A DNA stretch of 43,877 nucleotides from Gammaproteobacteria bacterium (GCA_028598985.1 JAQRMV010000009.1:1-43877); one strand, 5' to 3'. Numbered from the stretch's first letter, positions 25,733 through 35,891 are shown. Notes: generated by a model from the sequence alone, not told the origin. Program-made: numbers and translations.

Positions 25733-26896
25733 ATGGACGTATCCTTACTCGTCGTACTAATAGCGGCATTAGGTATTGGTTGGTGGTTAGGTCAACGAGA
25801 GAGCAAGCAGCAAAGGAACTCTCACTTTGGTCTTCAGGCAGACTACTATCGTGGCCTAAACTACCTGTTAAACCAACAAACTGATGAGGCCCTAGAGCTC
25901 TTTATTCATGCCTTAGAGGTGAACCCACAAACAGTAGATACTCATCTGGCCTTGGGGAGTTTGTTTCGGCGTAGAGGCGAAGTGGATAAGGCTATTCAAA
26001 TACATCAAAACCTGCTGTCTGGAAAAGGCTTAGATCAAGAACAGGTCATGTTAGCCGAGCTAGAATTGGCCCATGATTTTATCAAAGCCGGCTTGTTAGA
26101 CCGTGCTGAAGAGCTGTTGCTTGATGTTGCCCAACAGCCGAACCAGCAAAAAGCCAAAGCTACTGAATTATTAGTAGATGTCTACCAGCGTGAACAGGAC
26201 TGGCATAAAGCGCTGAAGGTGGGTGGAGCAGCTAATGTGTCGGCAAGCGTAGATCTGGCTCAACGTTTATCCCATTTCTGTTGCGAACTTGCCGAACAAG
26301 CATTACAGAATAGTGAAGAAAAAGAATGCCTTAGCTATTTAAAGCGAGCCAAACGTCACAATGTGGATAATCCAAGGGTTAGCCTTTTACGGGCACAATT
26401 AAGTATGAAGCAAAACCACTTCTTTGATGCAAAAAAACACCTTCAGACCATGGCGCAGCAAGATTTACAGCTTGTGCCTGAAATTATTGAGCCATTACAC
26501 CTTTGTTATTTAAAACTTGATGATGCTAAAGGCTGGCAGGATTGGTTAAATTTAGCGATGTCTCAACATCCCAGTACTAGCCTGCTACTGGCTCAGGCTC
26601 AAGAAATTAGTCAGAAAGATGATTCTGCAGCTGCAGCTTATATGACTGAAAAATTACGTCAACGTCCATCACTAAAAGGTTTTAATTATTTAATCGATTT
26701 GCACATGCAGTGGGCATCGGCTAACGCTAAAGACAGTTTACAGGTATTAAAGGGGCTCACGGTTGCGTTGCAAACTAGCAAGCCACAGTATCGCTGTAGA
26801 CAATGTGGATTTGCCGGAAATTCTATGCATTGGCAGTGTCCGAGTTGCCACCAGTGGGGCAGTACCAAACCAATTTATGGATTAGAAGGAGAGTAA
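25733..26896 (+). CDS. lapB: Lipopolysaccharide assembly protein B (LapB/YciM)
   Basis: A 387-residue TPR protein with an N-terminal membrane anchor (about residues 3-18), several TPR units ([39 protein letters not shown]) and a C-terminal rubredoxin-like metal knuckle with four cysteines (YRCRQCGF and QCPSCHQWG). In E. coli LapB recruits FtsH to LpxC and so limits LPS synthesis. It is followed by pyrF after one base, as in enterics. Confidence 0.95.
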   Translation: MDVSLLVVLIAALGIGWWLGQRESKQQRNSHFGLQADYYRGLNYLLNQQTDEALELFIHALEVNPQTVDTHLALGSLFRRRGEVDKAIQIHQNLLSGKGLDQEQVMLAELELAHDFIKAGLLDRAEELLLDVAQQPNQQKAKATELLVDVYQREQDWHKALKVGGAANVSASVDLAQRLSHFCCELAEQALQNSEEKECLSYLKRAKRHNVDNPRVSLLRAQLSMKQNHFFDAKKHLQTMAQQDLQLVPEIIEPLHLCYLKLDDAKGWQDWLNLAMSQHPSTSLLLAQAQEISQKDDSAAAAYMTEKLRQRPSLKGFNYLIDLHMQWASANAKDSLQVLKGLTVALQTSKPQYRCRQCGFAGNSMHWQCPSCHQWGSTKPIYGLEGE

Positions 26897-26897
26897 C

Positions 26898-27596
26898 TTG
26901 AAGCAAAATTCGCCTATTGTTGTGGCTTTAGATTATCAATCAGCAAGCCAAGCCATAGTTATGGCCCAACAGCTTGATCCACAACGTTGTCGGTTAAAGG
27001 TGGGTAAGGAGCTGTTTACTGCGTCTGGTCCTGGGTTAGTAGATCAGCTGCAACACTTGGGTTTTGATGTGTTTCTAGACCTTAAATTCCATGATATCCC
27101 AAATACGGTGGCTAAGGCTGTTCTGGCGGCAGCTCGTATGGGTGTGTGGATGGTTAATGTTCATGCAAGTGGTGGTGGCGAAATGATGCAAACTACAAAA
27201 TCAGCGTTACAAGCAAAAGGCGGGCACCAGCCTTTGTTAATCGCGGTGACGGTGTTAACTAGTATGAATGCTGCCGGGTTGAAGGCTACAGGTATCGATC
27301 AAACACCTGCGCAAAGAGTTCTTTCTTTGGCCCATTTAAGCCAAGATTCAGGATTTGATGGCGTGGTGTGTTCTGCACAAGAATCGGCATTACTAAAAAC
27401 CGAATTAGGTGCTGACTTTAAGCTAGTGACCCCAGGCATCCGCCCAACATTTGCCGCGGCGGATGACCAAAAACGCATTATGACACCGGCCCAAGCAATG
27501 GCTGCAGGTAGTGATTACCTAGTGATCGGCAGACCTATTACTCAGGCGGATGACCCCATGAAGGCCTTAGAATTAATAGAAATTGAGTTATCCTAA
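26898..27596 (+). CDS. pyrF: Orotidine 5'-phosphate decarboxylase
   Basis: A 232-residue TIM-barrel enzyme for the last step of UMP synthesis. It carries VVALDYQ, KVGKELF and the catalytic D-K-x-x-D array in [12 protein letters not shown], with VTPGIRP and YLVIGRPIT in the phosphate-binding half. The start is TTG at 26898, decided by the strong SD AAGGAGAG just upstream and the lapB stop. Confidence 0.96.
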   Translation: MKQNSPIVVALDYQSASQAIVMAQQLDPQRCRLKVGKELFTASGPGLVDQLQHLGFDVFLDLKFHDIPNTVAKAVLAAARMGVWMVNVHASGGGEMMQTTKSALQAKGGHQPLLIAVTVLTSMNAAGLKATGIDQTPAQRVLSLAHLSQDSGFDGVVCSAQESALLKTELGADFKLVTPGIRPTFAAADDQKRIMTPAQAMAAGSDYLVIGRPITQADDPMKALELIEIELS

Positions 27597-27719
27597 GGCC
27601 AACAAGTAAGATGTGATTTAAAGAGCATATGGTGTAAGTGAGCAATTCTGAAATACTGTGCTAGGGTTAATAAGTCTCATGGAGTTTGAGGCGAATTTAT
27701 CTTAATCAAGGAGTAGATC

Positions 27720-28007
27720 ATGAAACTAACACGCCAAATTGTTCTGATACTTGTATCAGCTGCTATTGCCTTAGGGTCTTTTTCACCTTTAGCAAATGCC
27801 CAAGAAAATCTATCAATTAACCTAAACACGGCCACTGCTACAGAAATTGCGTATGCCATCGACGGCGTGGGTGAAGTAAGAGCCGAAGCTATCGTTGCAC
27901 TGCGTGATAAGCTTGGTGGTTATACCAAGCTTGAACAATTGCTTGAGATTAACGGTATTGGAGAAGCCACTCTGGAACGCATTCGTTCTATAATCGTGCT
28001 AGAGTAG
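27720..28007 (+). CDS. ComEA-like helix-hairpin-helix protein
   Basis: A 95-residue exported protein: signal peptide with Lys/Arg n-region, hydrophobic core and predicted cleavage after ANA (about residue 28), then a helix-hairpin-helix pair starting SINLNTATATEIAYAIDGVG and a second hairpin LLEINGIGEATLERIR. ComEA proteins bind DNA in the periplasm during natural transformation, but short proteins of this type are widespread and not all are competence factors. SD AAGGAG. It is encoded near pilus genes, which would fit DNA uptake. Confidence 0.88.
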   Translation: MKLTRQIVLILVSAAIALGSFSPLANAQENLSINLNTATATEIAYAIDGVGEVRAEAIVALRDKLGGYTKLEQLLEINGIGEATLERIRSIIVLE

Positions 28008-28106
28008 CCTTACTCTATCGAAGGCAGGTGTGGTGATACATCCAGTGATTACTATGCCTGCCGGCAGTAACCGCTTAAAGTTTCTGCGTGCACAAGGACA
28101 TCAATA

Positions 28107-29447
28107 ATGGCCATGACATGGCAAGGGTTGCTAGCTGATCAGCGGTTTGGTAAACCCTACACAGAAAATCATCAGCAAGGCCGTACCCCGTTTCACAAAG
28201 ATTATGATCGGCTAATATTCTCGAGTGCTTTTAGACGTATGGGGCACAAAACTCAAGTACACTCTTTATCTCATAATGATCATGTTCATAATCGCTTAAC
28301 GCACAGTTTAGAAGTGGCTAGTGTTGGCCGTAGTTTAGGTATTCAGGTGGGTCATAGTTTAAGCGGACAGGTGGATTGGCCAGAATGGATTGAACCCCAC
28401 GATTTGGGTGCTATCGTACAATCTGCATGTTTAGCCCATGACATAGGCAATCCGCCATTTGGGCATTTTGGCGAAAGCTCTATTCGCCACTGGTTTGCAA
28501 GTTATGCTCAACAGGGCGGGTTAAACCAGTTAAGTGCAGAAGAGCAAGCTGATTTGTTGAATTTTGAGGGCAATGCTCAAGGTTTACGTACGCTTACTCA
28601 GCTTGAGTATCATCAGTTTAACGGAGGTATGCGTCTAACTTACGCAACCTTGGGTAGTTTTCTAAAATATCCTTGGCTATCCAATTCTACGAAATGTGAG
28701 CATAAGTCTAAGTTTGGGGCCTTGCAATCTGAAAAACACATACTGGCTGATATTGCAGGACGCCTAGGCTTAATACAACATGCCGATTTTGAATGGTGCC
28801 GACACCCCTTAGTTTATTTGATGGAAGCGGCCGATGATATTTGTTATGCCATTATCGACCTTGAAGATGGTGTGGAGCTGGGTATTTTAGATGAGCAAGA
28901 TGTGCTGGAGTTATTATCCCCTATTACTGGGCCATTGGTAGTGCCTTCTCGCACCATCATGGTGGATGCTTATTATTCAACACGCAGGTTAGCGTTGTTA
29001 CGGGGCAAGGTGATAGATTACCTAGTGCAAGCTGCAGCCCATGCATTTATTGTACAACAGTCTAATTTATTAAACGGAGCACTTGAGGGTGATCTTATCT
29101 CCCACTGCGACCCTGTGACTCAGCAAATTATAGGTGATGCTAAAGCGTTAGCTAAAAACCGTATCTTTCTCGCGCCAGAACGCCATCGTACAGAGCTGGC
29201 TGCTTATTCTGTGTTAGAGAAATTATTAGATGGGTTTGTGCCTGCTGCTTTGGCCATAGATCAGCAAAGAGATGATATTCGCCTTTCTTTTAAAGCTCAA
29301 AAACACCTTGCTCTTATGGGGGCCCATCGTCCCGATGAAGGTGCAAGTGCGTATCAAGCCTTGTGCTGTACGATGGACTTTATCGGTGGAATGACGGATA
29401 ACTACGCTGTTGATTTGGCGCGCCAACTCAGTGGTGAAATGAAATAA
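28107..29447 (+). CDS. dgt: Deoxyguanosinetriphosphate triphosphohydrolase-like protein
   Basis: A 446-residue HD-superfamily dNTP triphosphohydrolase. Motifs are GRTPFHKDYDRLIFSSAFRR at the N-terminus, HNRLTHSLEVASVGRSLG, the metal-binding CLAHDIGNPPFGHFGE and EAADDICYAIIDLEDG. The HD residues are intact. Length matches long-form bacterial Dgt. SD AAGGA; start ATG 28107 or 28113. Some Dgt homologues protect against phage by dNTP depletion, but nothing here indicates more than a housekeeping gene. Confidence 0.92.
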   Translation: MAMTWQGLLADQRFGKPYTENHQQGRTPFHKDYDRLIFSSAFRRMGHKTQVHSLSHNDHVHNRLTHSLEVASVGRSLGIQVGHSLSGQVDWPEWIEPHDLGAIVQSACLAHDIGNPPFGHFGESSIRHWFASYAQQGGLNQLSAEEQADLLNFEGNAQGLRTLTQLEYHQFNGGMRLTYATLGSFLKYPWLSNSTKCEHKSKFGALQSEKHILADIAGRLGLIQHADFEWCRHPLVYLMEAADDICYAIIDLEDGVELGILDEQDVLELLSPITGPLVVPSRTIMVDAYYSTRRLALLRGKVIDYLVQAAAHAFIVQQSNLLNGALEGDLISHCDPVTQQIIGDAKALAKNRIFLAPERHRTELAAYSVLEKLLDGFVPAALAIDQQRDDIRLSFKAQKHLALMGAHRPDEGASAYQALCCTMDFIGGMTDNYAVDLARQLSGEMK

Positions 29448-29522
29448 TTTAACTACGCAGGGTGCGATTACGTAAATTTGATCTAAACTTAAGGTATTGA
29501 AAGTTAGCGCAAGGATGCGTAG

Positions 29523-30719
29523 ATGCCTGATATTCCATCTTATACCACTATTTCCCTCAATAACGCCATTACCTTAACTGACCAATTGTTAGAAACGGCC
29601 GCTATGTCCGGTGCCTCCGATTTACATTTGGAACCTTTACCTCAAAGTATGCGAGTTCGTATGCGAGTTGATGGACTTATGCAACTGCTTCAACCACCGT
29701 TTGATCAATTACCTGCTGCTGCGGCCGATGCCATTGTGGTACGTATAAAATTACTATCGGAAATGGATATAAGTGAGTCTCGACGGCCCCAAGATGGAAG
29801 TTTCCAATGGCAGCTTGATGGCAAACAAATGGATATTCGTAGCAGTAGTTTGGCCGGCCACTGGGGAGAAAAATTAGTTTTAAGGTTGCAGTGGCAACAA
29901 CAAAACATAGATATTGAGCATCAAGGACTGTCAGCTTCGCAATTAAAAATTATTAAAACTCAATTGAGTAAGCCCCAAGGGTTGATATTGGTCACTGGCC
30001 CCACGGGTAGCGGCAAATCAATGTTTTTGTATAGCTGTTTAAAACAGCTCCAAACGCCGCTAATCAATATCGTTAGTGCAGAAAATCCGGTAGAAGTGGC
30101 TTTGTTTGGTGTACATCAAGTGGCGGTAAATGAAGTCATTAAATTATCGTTTTCACATATTCTTAAAGCTCTTTTACGCCAAGATCCAGATGTTATTATG
30201 CTAGGGGAATTGCGTGATTATGATAGTGCTGATGTAGCCATAAAGGCTGCACAAACTGGACATCTATTATTGACCTCTATGCATACCAGCAGTATTAGTG
30301 AGGCCATACACCGGTGCTATGGCCTAGGGGTCGATATGTTATCACTGAGCTATTGTTTAAGCTTAATCATTAACCAGCGCCTAGTTAGGCGTTTGTGTGA
30401 GCAATGTAAACAGCCCATGACACAATCAATGCTAGACAATATCACAGGCCAAGAGTGGATTGACGCCATGGATAGCTACGATGATTGCTTTGGTCCTATC
30501 AACCCCTGCATAGCAGAGGGTTGTGAGGCATGTCATGGTGGCTATAAGGGGCGTTTTGGCGTATTTGATCTAATGCTTATGGATCAGGCTAAGCGAGACT
30601 CAGTGGCCCAGCGTCGCGTTACAAAGATAGAATATGATGCAGGGGTAAGGCGGCAAGGCTTTTGGCGTGTTCTTTCTGGCCATACCAGTGTTGCGGAAGT
30701 GAATCGGGTCACTTGGTAA
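29523..30719 (+). CDS. Type IV pilus / type II secretion assembly ATPase (PilB/HofB-like, short)
   Basis: A 398-residue GspE/PilB-family ATPase. It starts directly with the N2 domain (ASDLHLEPLPQSMRVRMRVD) and lacks the usual N1 domain of about 150 residues. Walker A is GPTGSGKS (159-166). The Asp box reads ENP (187-189) where EDP is usual. Walker B is DPDVIMLGELRD (221-232), and a zinc tetracysteine has Cys292, Cys295, Cys334 and Cys337. It would power pilin extrusion. The stop overlaps the PilC-like start by one base. Confidence 0.88.
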   Translation: MPDIPSYTTISLNNAITLTDQLLETAAMSGASDLHLEPLPQSMRVRMRVDGLMQLLQPPFDQLPAAAADAIVVRIKLLSEMDISESRRPQDGSFQWQLDGKQMDIRSSSLAGHWGEKLVLRLQWQQQNIDIEHQGLSASQLKIIKTQLSKPQGLILVTGPTGSGKSMFLYSCLKQLQTPLINIVSAENPVEVALFGVHQVAVNEVIKLSFSHILKALLRQDPDVIMLGELRDYDSADVAIKAAQTGHLLLTSMHTSSISEAIHRCYGLGVDMLSLSYCLSLIINQRLVRRLCEQCKQPMTQSMLDNITGQEWIDAMDSYDDCFGPINPCIAEGCEACHGGYKGRFGVFDLMLMDQAKRDSVAQRRVTKIEYDAGVRRQGFWRVLSGHTSVAEVNRVTW

Positions 30720-31909
30720 TGTGGCAGTGGTGGATGTGGTATGGCTTGGATGCAAAGCATATTCAGCATAGTGATGTACGCCAGTGTTCAAGTAAATTGT
30801 TATTACATGCTCTGTTGGCTTCAGAGGGCATTCAATTAACCCAATGCCAACGTTTGTGGCCCTGGCAACGATATTGGCCAAAACGCATACATCATAATCA
30901 CCTACAAGCGTTATTAGGGCAATGGTCTCAATTGCTATGTGCCGGCCTGCCGTTGTTAGATTGTATAAGCTTGGTTCATTTGGACAAGGCGCCTGTGCGG
31001 CTACGTTATGAACTTATTTTGTTAAAAAATGCATTACTAAAGGGTACAGGGTTTTCTCAAGCGCTTGCGCAAAGTGGTGTTTTTTCCAATACATTAGTGC
31101 AGTTAGTTGCCGCGGGGGAGGCGAGTGGTGAATTAGGAGAGCTGCTGACTAAAATACATCATCAGCAAGCGCAACAGCTAACCCTCAAGCGGCGCTTCTT
31201 GCGTAGTTTATTTATGCCACTTGTTACCTTATGTAGCGGTTTGATGGTGAGCTTATTGATTATCTATTGGGTGGTTCCTCAGGTCGCAGAGCTATATGTC
31301 ATTGGGCAAAGTGAACTGCCAATGATTACCCAGTGGATATTGATATTGTCTGTTCAGGCTCAAACTCATTTTTTTAATATCACCATGCTTCTGGTGCTAA
31401 CATATGCCTTGTTTGTTGGGCTGTGGTCCTGGTCATTGACAAGGCCCCGGTTGGAAGTTCTCCTTTGGCGTATGCCTGGAATTGGAAGGTTGATGTACTT
31501 GCACAGTCAGGCCGAATTGTTTTTGGTTTTGTCAATTACCCTCAATGCAGGTATTCCTTTGTTGGATGGTTTAAAGCTGGCTGCCAATAGTAGTGCTTGG
31601 CGTGAAGTATCGCAAAGCCTTAATAATGCAGCAGCCCAACTCCATCAGGGACAACGTTTAAGCCAAGTAATCTTGCACATGGCGTGGCAGCCGCAAGCGT
31701 TACAATTGATTCGAGTGGGTGAGGCTACGGGTTCGTTGGGTTTAAGCTTTTCTCAATTGCATCGTTATTACGAAGTGCAAGTTGTAGACCAGAGCCTTTG
31801 GTTGGAACAATTGTTGGAACCAGCATTGCTTATTTTTGTGGCTGTGTTTGTGGGTTTTATTTTAGTGGCACTTTATTTACCGTTGTTTGAAATGGGGCAA
31901 ATGATGTGA
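30719..31909 (+). CDS. Type IV pilus inner-membrane platform protein (PilC/HofC/GspF-like)
   Basis: About 396 residues from ATG 30719 (TAATG overlap with the ATPase stop); the open frame extends further upstream but inside the ATPase gene. Two GspF domains are visible, each with the conserved GEASGELG / GEATGSLG motif, and three membrane segments lie at about residues 148-172, 196-216 and 365-390. The N-terminus is unusually Trp-rich. PilC proteins form the platform driven by PilB. In Pseudomonas the next gene is pilD; here it is coaE. Confidence 0.88.
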   Translation: MWQWWMWYGLDAKHIQHSDVRQCSSKLLLHALLASEGIQLTQCQRLWPWQRYWPKRIHHNHLQALLGQWSQLLCAGLPLLDCISLVHLDKAPVRLRYELILLKNALLKGTGFSQALAQSGVFSNTLVQLVAAGEASGELGELLTKIHHQQAQQLTLKRRFLRSLFMPLVTLCSGLMVSLLIIYWVVPQVAELYVIGQSELPMITQWILILSVQAQTHFFNITMLLVLTYALFVGLWSWSLTRPRLEVLLWRMPGIGRLMYLHSQAELFLVLSITLNAGIPLLDGLKLAANSSAWREVSQSLNNAAAQLHQGQRLSQVILHMAWQPQALQLIRVGEATGSLGLSFSQLHRYYEVQVVDQSLWLEQLLEPALLIFVAVFVGFILVALYLPLFEMGQMM

Positions 31910-31962
31910 CCAGGCATTTGTGCTGATATAATGAATGCTGTTATTTTTGAGTGATTGTTCAT

Positions 31963-32565
31963 ATGATAGTGGGTCTGACCGGCGGTATTGGCAGCGGTAA
32001 AAGCGCAGTTAGCACACAACTCCAAACCTTAGGTATTACGGTGGTTAATGCTGATCAAGTGGCTAGGGAAGTGGTGGTTCCTGGGAGTTTTGCGTTAACA
32101 CAAATAGCCAAACATTTTGGTAGTGATGTATTGCAAGATAATGGCAGCTTACATAGGTCGGCTTTGCGTCGGCTGATCTTTACTGATCAGGCTGAAAAAC
32201 AATGGTTGGAAGCTTTGCTTCATCCTATTATGGACACCGCTATTGATATGCAGCTTGCTGCGGCTAATAACAGCAATAGCGTTTATGTTGTTTTAGAATC
32301 GCCTTTGTTATTAGAAACCAGGCAACATGAAAAGACCGATTTTGTGGTGGTGGTTGATACAACACAAACTTTACAAAGACAGCGAGCCAGTTGCCGTGAC
32401 GACAATTCTATGGCTCAAATAGATGCCATTATAGCCAGCCAAATGCCGCGCCAGAAACGTTTGGAGAAGGCTCAATGGGTGTTGGATAATCAGTCTGATT
32501 TACCGCACCTAACAAAACAAGTTTTACAACTACATCAGCATCTTATTCATATGGTAGAAGGTTAA
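31963..32565 (+). CDS. coaE: Dephospho-CoA kinase
   Basis: A 200-residue P-loop kinase for the last step of CoA synthesis. Motifs are [14 protein letters not shown] at the N-terminus, [19 protein letters not shown] and [11 protein letters not shown]. Start ATG 31963 is chosen because GAGTG (31949-31953) is well placed and the kinase fold begins immediately. yacG follows after 2 bp, the conserved arrangement. Confidence 0.95.
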   Translation: MIVGLTGGIGSGKSAVSTQLQTLGITVVNADQVAREVVVPGSFALTQIAKHFGSDVLQDNGSLHRSALRRLIFTDQAEKQWLEALLHPIMDTAIDMQLAAANNSNSVYVVLESPLLLETRQHEKTDFVVVVDTTQTLQRQRASCRDDNSMAQIDAIIASQMPRQKRLEKAQWVLDNQSDLPHLTKQVLQLHQHLIHMVEG

Positions 32566-32567
32566 TT

Positions 32568-32765
32568 ATGAGTCAGTATCCATGCCCTCAGTGTCAAAAA
32601 ACGCTTGTTTGGAATCCGAGCAATATACATAGACCCTTTTGTAGCGAACGCTGCCAGCAATTAGATTTAGGGGCTTGGGCTAGTGGCGCATATGCAATCC
32701 CTGGAGATGAGTTAGAAAATGATTTTTCAAGTGCTTTGTTAGAGTCTGCCGAACAGCAGGACTAG
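32568..32765 (+). CDS. yacG: DNA gyrase inhibitor YacG
   Basis: A 65-residue zinc protein with four cysteines: [12 protein letters not shown] and [18 protein letters not shown]. coli YacG binds GyrB and inhibits gyrase. The acidic C-terminus (DELENDFSS) is typical. It is encoded next to coaE in most gammaproteobacteria. Confidence 0.95.
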   Translation: MSQYPCPQCQKTLVWNPSNIHRPFCSERCQQLDLGAWASGAYAIPGDELENDFSSALLESAEQQD

Positions 32766-32818
32766 ACAACACATGGTTAGATAGTGCATGGTTCTGCGCG
32801 CCATCAGCAAAGCCTGAA

Positions 32819-32848
32819 ATTTGAGCTATATTTATAAGGTACTCAAAT
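32819..32848. repeat. Inverted repeat upstream of the pilin gene
   Basis: ATTTGAG (32819-32825) and CTCAAAT (32842-32848) form 7-bp arms around an AT-rich 16-bp spacer, ending 16 bp before the pilin start. It may be a promoter-associated operator or a leader hairpin. Confidence 0.35.
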
Positions 32849-32864
32849 ATCTATTGGAGCGTAT

Positions 32865-33323
32865 GTGTTGTATTACATAGACAGTAAACTGGCTGAGGAG
32901 ATAAAAGCAACTTATTACAGGAACGGGTTTTCTCTACTAGAATTGCTTCTGGTAGTGGCCTTAATAGGGATTTTAGCCGCTTTCGCGGTGCCCACTTATC
33001 AAAGCTATCTGCAAAAAACTCGCTTTATGGAAGTGGTGCAGCAAAGCCATTCGGTGCGAATAGCCCAATCAGCTTGTTTGATGCAATCCGGAGAAAGCAT
33101 TCAATCTTGTGATAGTTTTTCTGAACTGGCAATCACTTCTCCTAAATCCAGCACTAATACTCAAGGGGTCTCGCTAACCACTTCTTCAGGTATCATTACT
33201 GGGACAGGCTCCAGCAACACAGGCAATTATACCTTCACACTAACGCCAAATATTGATACCAATGGAGTACTAAGTTATACGCCCGGAGGAAGTTGTTTGG
33301 CGGTAGGGTTTTGTAAACCTTAA
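32865..33323 (+). CDS. Type IV pilin-like protein
   Basis: A 152-residue prepilin. The processing site is G21 before FSLLELLLVVALIGILAA, with Phe at +1 and Glu at +5, followed by the usual VPTYQSYLQKTR helix. The mature protein has four cysteines: a CLMQSGESIQSC pair in the middle and CLAVGFC at the end, which could form two disulfides. The 21-residue leader is longer than the 5-7 residues usual for type IVa pilins. The start is GTG 32865 with GGAG five bases upstream; the nearby ATG at 32863 runs into a stop. No prepilin peptidase gene is in the window. Confidence 0.85.
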   Translation: MLYYIDSKLAEEIKATYYRNGFSLLELLLVVALIGILAAFAVPTYQSYLQKTRFMEVVQQSHSVRIAQSACLMQSGESIQSCDSFSELAITSPKSSTNTQGVSLTTSSGIITGTGSSNTGNYTFTLTPNIDTNGVLSYTPGGSCLAVGFCKP

Positions 33324-33335
33324 GGCGCAGATGGC

Positions 33336-34934
33336 TCAGCTATTCTCTACTGTTTGTTTAGCCAAGTACTCGCTGTAGGTGCCTTGAAAATCGATCACTT
33401 TTTGATCTTTAATTTCCACCACACGGGTAGCTAATGACGATACAAATTCACGGTCATGGCTGACGAATATTAGGGTGCCAGTATAGGCCTTGAGCGCCAT
33501 GTTAAGAGATTCAATGGCTTCCATGTCTAAGTGGTTGGTAGGTTCATCCATGATCAACACGTTAGTGTCTTGCATCATGAGTTTGCCAAATAATAAGCGG
33601 TTTTTTTCACCACCAGAGCACACCTTTACTTTCTTTAGATAGTCGTCTGCAGTGAATAATAAGCGACCTAACATACCTCTTACGATGAGATCATCGTGTT
33701 TGGGGGTGCGCCATTGAGACATCCAATCGAACAGTGTCACATCGCAATCAAAATCGTCGCTACTGTCTTGAGGACAATAACCGAGTACGGCATTTTCAGA
33801 CCACTTAAGCACTCCAGAGTTGGCTTTTATCTGTTCAACTAGGCAGCGTAAAAAAGTGGTCTTACCCACGCCATTTTCGCCAATAACGGCAAGCTTGGCT
33901 CCTGCTTCAAGAATAACGTTGCCGTTTTCAAATAAGGTTGTACCCTCATAACCGTGGCTTAGTTTTTCTAGAACCAGTGCTTGTCGGTGTAATTTTTTAT
34001 GGGGTTGGAATGTTATGTAGGGTGAAACACGACTAGAAGCTACTACTTCGTCAAGTTGAATTTTTTCTAGACGTTTGGCCCTTGAAGTGGCTTGTTTGGC
34101 CTTGGATGCGTTGGCAGAAAAGCGTGCAACAAATTGCTGCAACTCCTCACGTTCAGCACTTTTCTTTGCATTTTCGGAGTGCAATTGTTCTTGAACTAAA
34201 TTAGCAGCCTGAGAATAGGCTTCGTAGTTACCTGTATAAATGCGTAGTTCGCCGTAATCTATGTCGGCCATGTGGGTACATACCGAGTTAAGGAAGTAAC
34301 GATCGTGGGAAATGATGATCATGGTACTACGGCGCTGATTTAGTACTTGAGTCAACCAATTAATGGTGGCAATGTCCAAGTTGTTAGTGGGTTCGTCCAG
34401 CAGCAATATGTCTGGATCAGCAAACAGGGCTTGGGCAAGTAAAACACGTAATTTCCAACCGGGTGCCACTTGGGACATTAAGCCCCAGTGAAATGCCTCT
34501 TCAATACCGGCCTGGGTCAGAATTTCAGCCGCTCGACTTTCGGCGCTGTAACCGTCCATTTCAGCAAACTCAACTTCTAAATCAGCTACTTTCATGCCAT
34601 CTTCTTCAGTCATCTCTGGCTGATTATAAATGGCATCCTTGGCTTGCTTTACTTCCCATAACCGGCTATCACCCATAATAACGGCATCGATCACTGAATA
34701 TTCTTCAAAGGCAAATTGGTTTTGACTTAAGGTGCCGATAGTGTCGGTAGGAGTGATAGAAATATTGCCGCTAGAGGGCTTTAACTCTCCACTCAGTATC
34801 TTCATAAAAGTGGATTTTCCACAACCATTAGCACCAATAAGACCATAGCGATTGCCATTGCCAAATTTAGCTGAGATGTTTTCGAAGAGTGGCTTGGCGC
34901 CGAACTGCATGGTGATGTTTGCGGTAGTGATCAC
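33336..34934 (-). CDS. ybiT: ABC-F family ATPase YbiT
   Basis: A 532-residue ABC-F translation factor with two nucleotide-binding domains and no membrane segment. Walker A motifs are GANGCGKST and GENGVGKTT; Walker B regions are [12 protein letters not shown] and [12 protein letters not shown]; the inter-domain linker is Lys/Arg-rich (about residues 245-300). Length and N-terminus ([20 protein letters not shown]) fit E. coli YbiT, which binds ribosomes. The stop lies 12 bp from the stop of the convergent pilin gene. Confidence 0.93.
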   Translation of the reverse strand: MITTANITMQFGAKPLFENISAKFGNGNRYGLIGANGCGKSTFMKILSGELKPSSGNISITPTDTIGTLSQNQFAFEEYSVIDAVIMGDSRLWEVKQAKDAIYNQPEMTEEDGMKVADLEVEFAEMDGYSAESRAAEILTQAGIEEAFHWGLMSQVAPGWKLRVLLAQALFADPDILLLDEPTNNLDIATINWLTQVLNQRRSTMIIISHDRYFLNSVCTHMADIDYGELRIYTGNYEAYSQAANLVQEQLHSENAKKSAEREELQQFVARFSANASKAKQATSRAKRLEKIQLDEVVASSRVSPYITFQPHKKLHRQALVLEKLSHGYEGTTLFENGNVILEAGAKLAVIGENGVGKTTFLRCLVEQIKANSGVLKWSENAVLGYCPQDSSDDFDCDVTLFDWMSQWRTPKHDDLIVRGMLGRLLFTADDYLKKVKVCSGGEKNRLLFGKLMMQDTNVLIMDEPTNHLDMEAIESLNMALKAYTGTLIFVSHDREFVSSLATRVVEIKDQKVIDFQGTYSEYLAKQTVENS

Positions 34935-34992
34935 AGAAATAAACTACTAGTAAAAATGGGTGGCGTATTCTACCAGCTTACGCGGGATGGGT

Positions 34993-35574
34993 CTAACTGA
35001 GCCAGCCTTTGATTTGAGCATCGTCTACCATAGGCTCTAATAGCTCCCAAAGCTTAGGACAGCCTTTGTTAATGCGTCCACCATTGATGGCCTTGACTTG
35101 CTCTAAGGTAATGCCATGGGCCTTCCAGCTGTGGCCGTTGTCATGCAAATTATGCATTAACGGCAAGGCTCTATCTAAAGCCTTAGCAAATTGAGAGTCA
35201 GCACTTTGTGCGGCCTCAAATTCATGCCATAAAACAATAAATTCGTCTCCCATATCATTGGGAAGCATGCCCAGAATACGTTCTGTTGCGGCGGCTTCTG
35301 CGGCTTCATGCTCTGCACCCACAGCATGGTAGACAATAATGTCACCGGTATCAATTTCGCATAGATCATGGATTAATAACATGCGTAACACCCGGTTGAT
35401 ATCAACAGGCTGTGCAGCATAATCCTTTAGCATTAAGGCCGTAAGAGTCACTTGCCAAGAGTGTTCAGCAGAATTTTCGTAGCGTTCCATGCCATAGGGG
35501 CGGGTTTTTCTTAATACGGCTTTGAGTTGATCAATTTCTTTGACGAAGTTGATTATTTTAATGAGATCTTGCAC
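34993..35574 (-). CDS. HD domain phosphohydrolase (YfbR/HDDC2-like)
   Basis: A 193-residue HD-domain protein with the metal ligands in NSAEHSWQV (His), LLIHDLCEID (His-Asp) and AKALDRALPL (Asp). Relatives such as YfbR are 5'-deoxynucleotidases. Substrate specificity cannot be read from the sequence. It lies in a minus-strand run with ybiT, a DUF5062 gene and trxC. Confidence 0.87.
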   Translation of the reverse strand: MQDLIKIINFVKEIDQLKAVLRKTRPYGMERYENSAEHSWQVTLTALMLKDYAAQPVDINRVLRMLLIHDLCEIDTGDIIVYHAVGAEHEAAEAAATERILGMLPNDMGDEFIVLWHEFEAAQSADSQFAKALDRALPLMHNLHDNGHSWKAHGITLEQVKAINGGRINKGCPKLWELLEPMVDDAQIKGWLS

Positions 35575-35620
35575 GGACAGTCCTTAGGTGTGTAGGCTGA
35601 AGCGACAGCAAATATTGACA

Positions 35621-35863
35621 TTAGGGATTAATTTGACGATCAACCCACAAAGCTAGCTTGTGTTGCATACTGGGTTGAGAGATTTGGTCTTCGGGTAACG
35701 GTTGGATGAGTTTATCGTGTACCAAAAGCCGATATATGTATTCGATTTTATTAGCGGCAGAGTCCGTGGCTTCAAATTGAGCCACGCCGCGTTTTTTGGC
35801 ATAAACACCACCAAGAGCGATGGCTTTTTTCAGTAGTTCTTTTTCGTTTTTGAGTTTCTTCAT
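35621..35863 (-). CDS. DUF5062 family protein
   Basis: An 80-residue, Lys-rich, helical protein (LKNEKELLKKAIALGGVYAK, then KIEYIYRLLVHDKLIQPLP) matching the DUF5062 family of marine gammaproteobacteria by memory. The function is unknown. It lies 28 bp downstream of trxC on the same strand. Confidence 0.75.
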   Translation of the reverse strand: MKKLKNEKELLKKAIALGGVYAKKRGVAQFEATDSAANKIEYIYRLLVHDKLIQPLPEDQISQPSMQHKLALWVDRQINP

Positions 35864-35891
35864 AGTCCTTTGATCCCTAGCAAGTATAGTA

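Noticed and set aside
28033-28074. GGCAGG/CCTGCC inverted repeat after the ComEA-like gene as a terminator
   Set aside because: The loop is long (about 29 bases) and no T run follows.
28107-29447. dgt as a phage-defence gene
   Set aside because: Single gene in a housekeeping context, with no defence-associated partner or mobile element.
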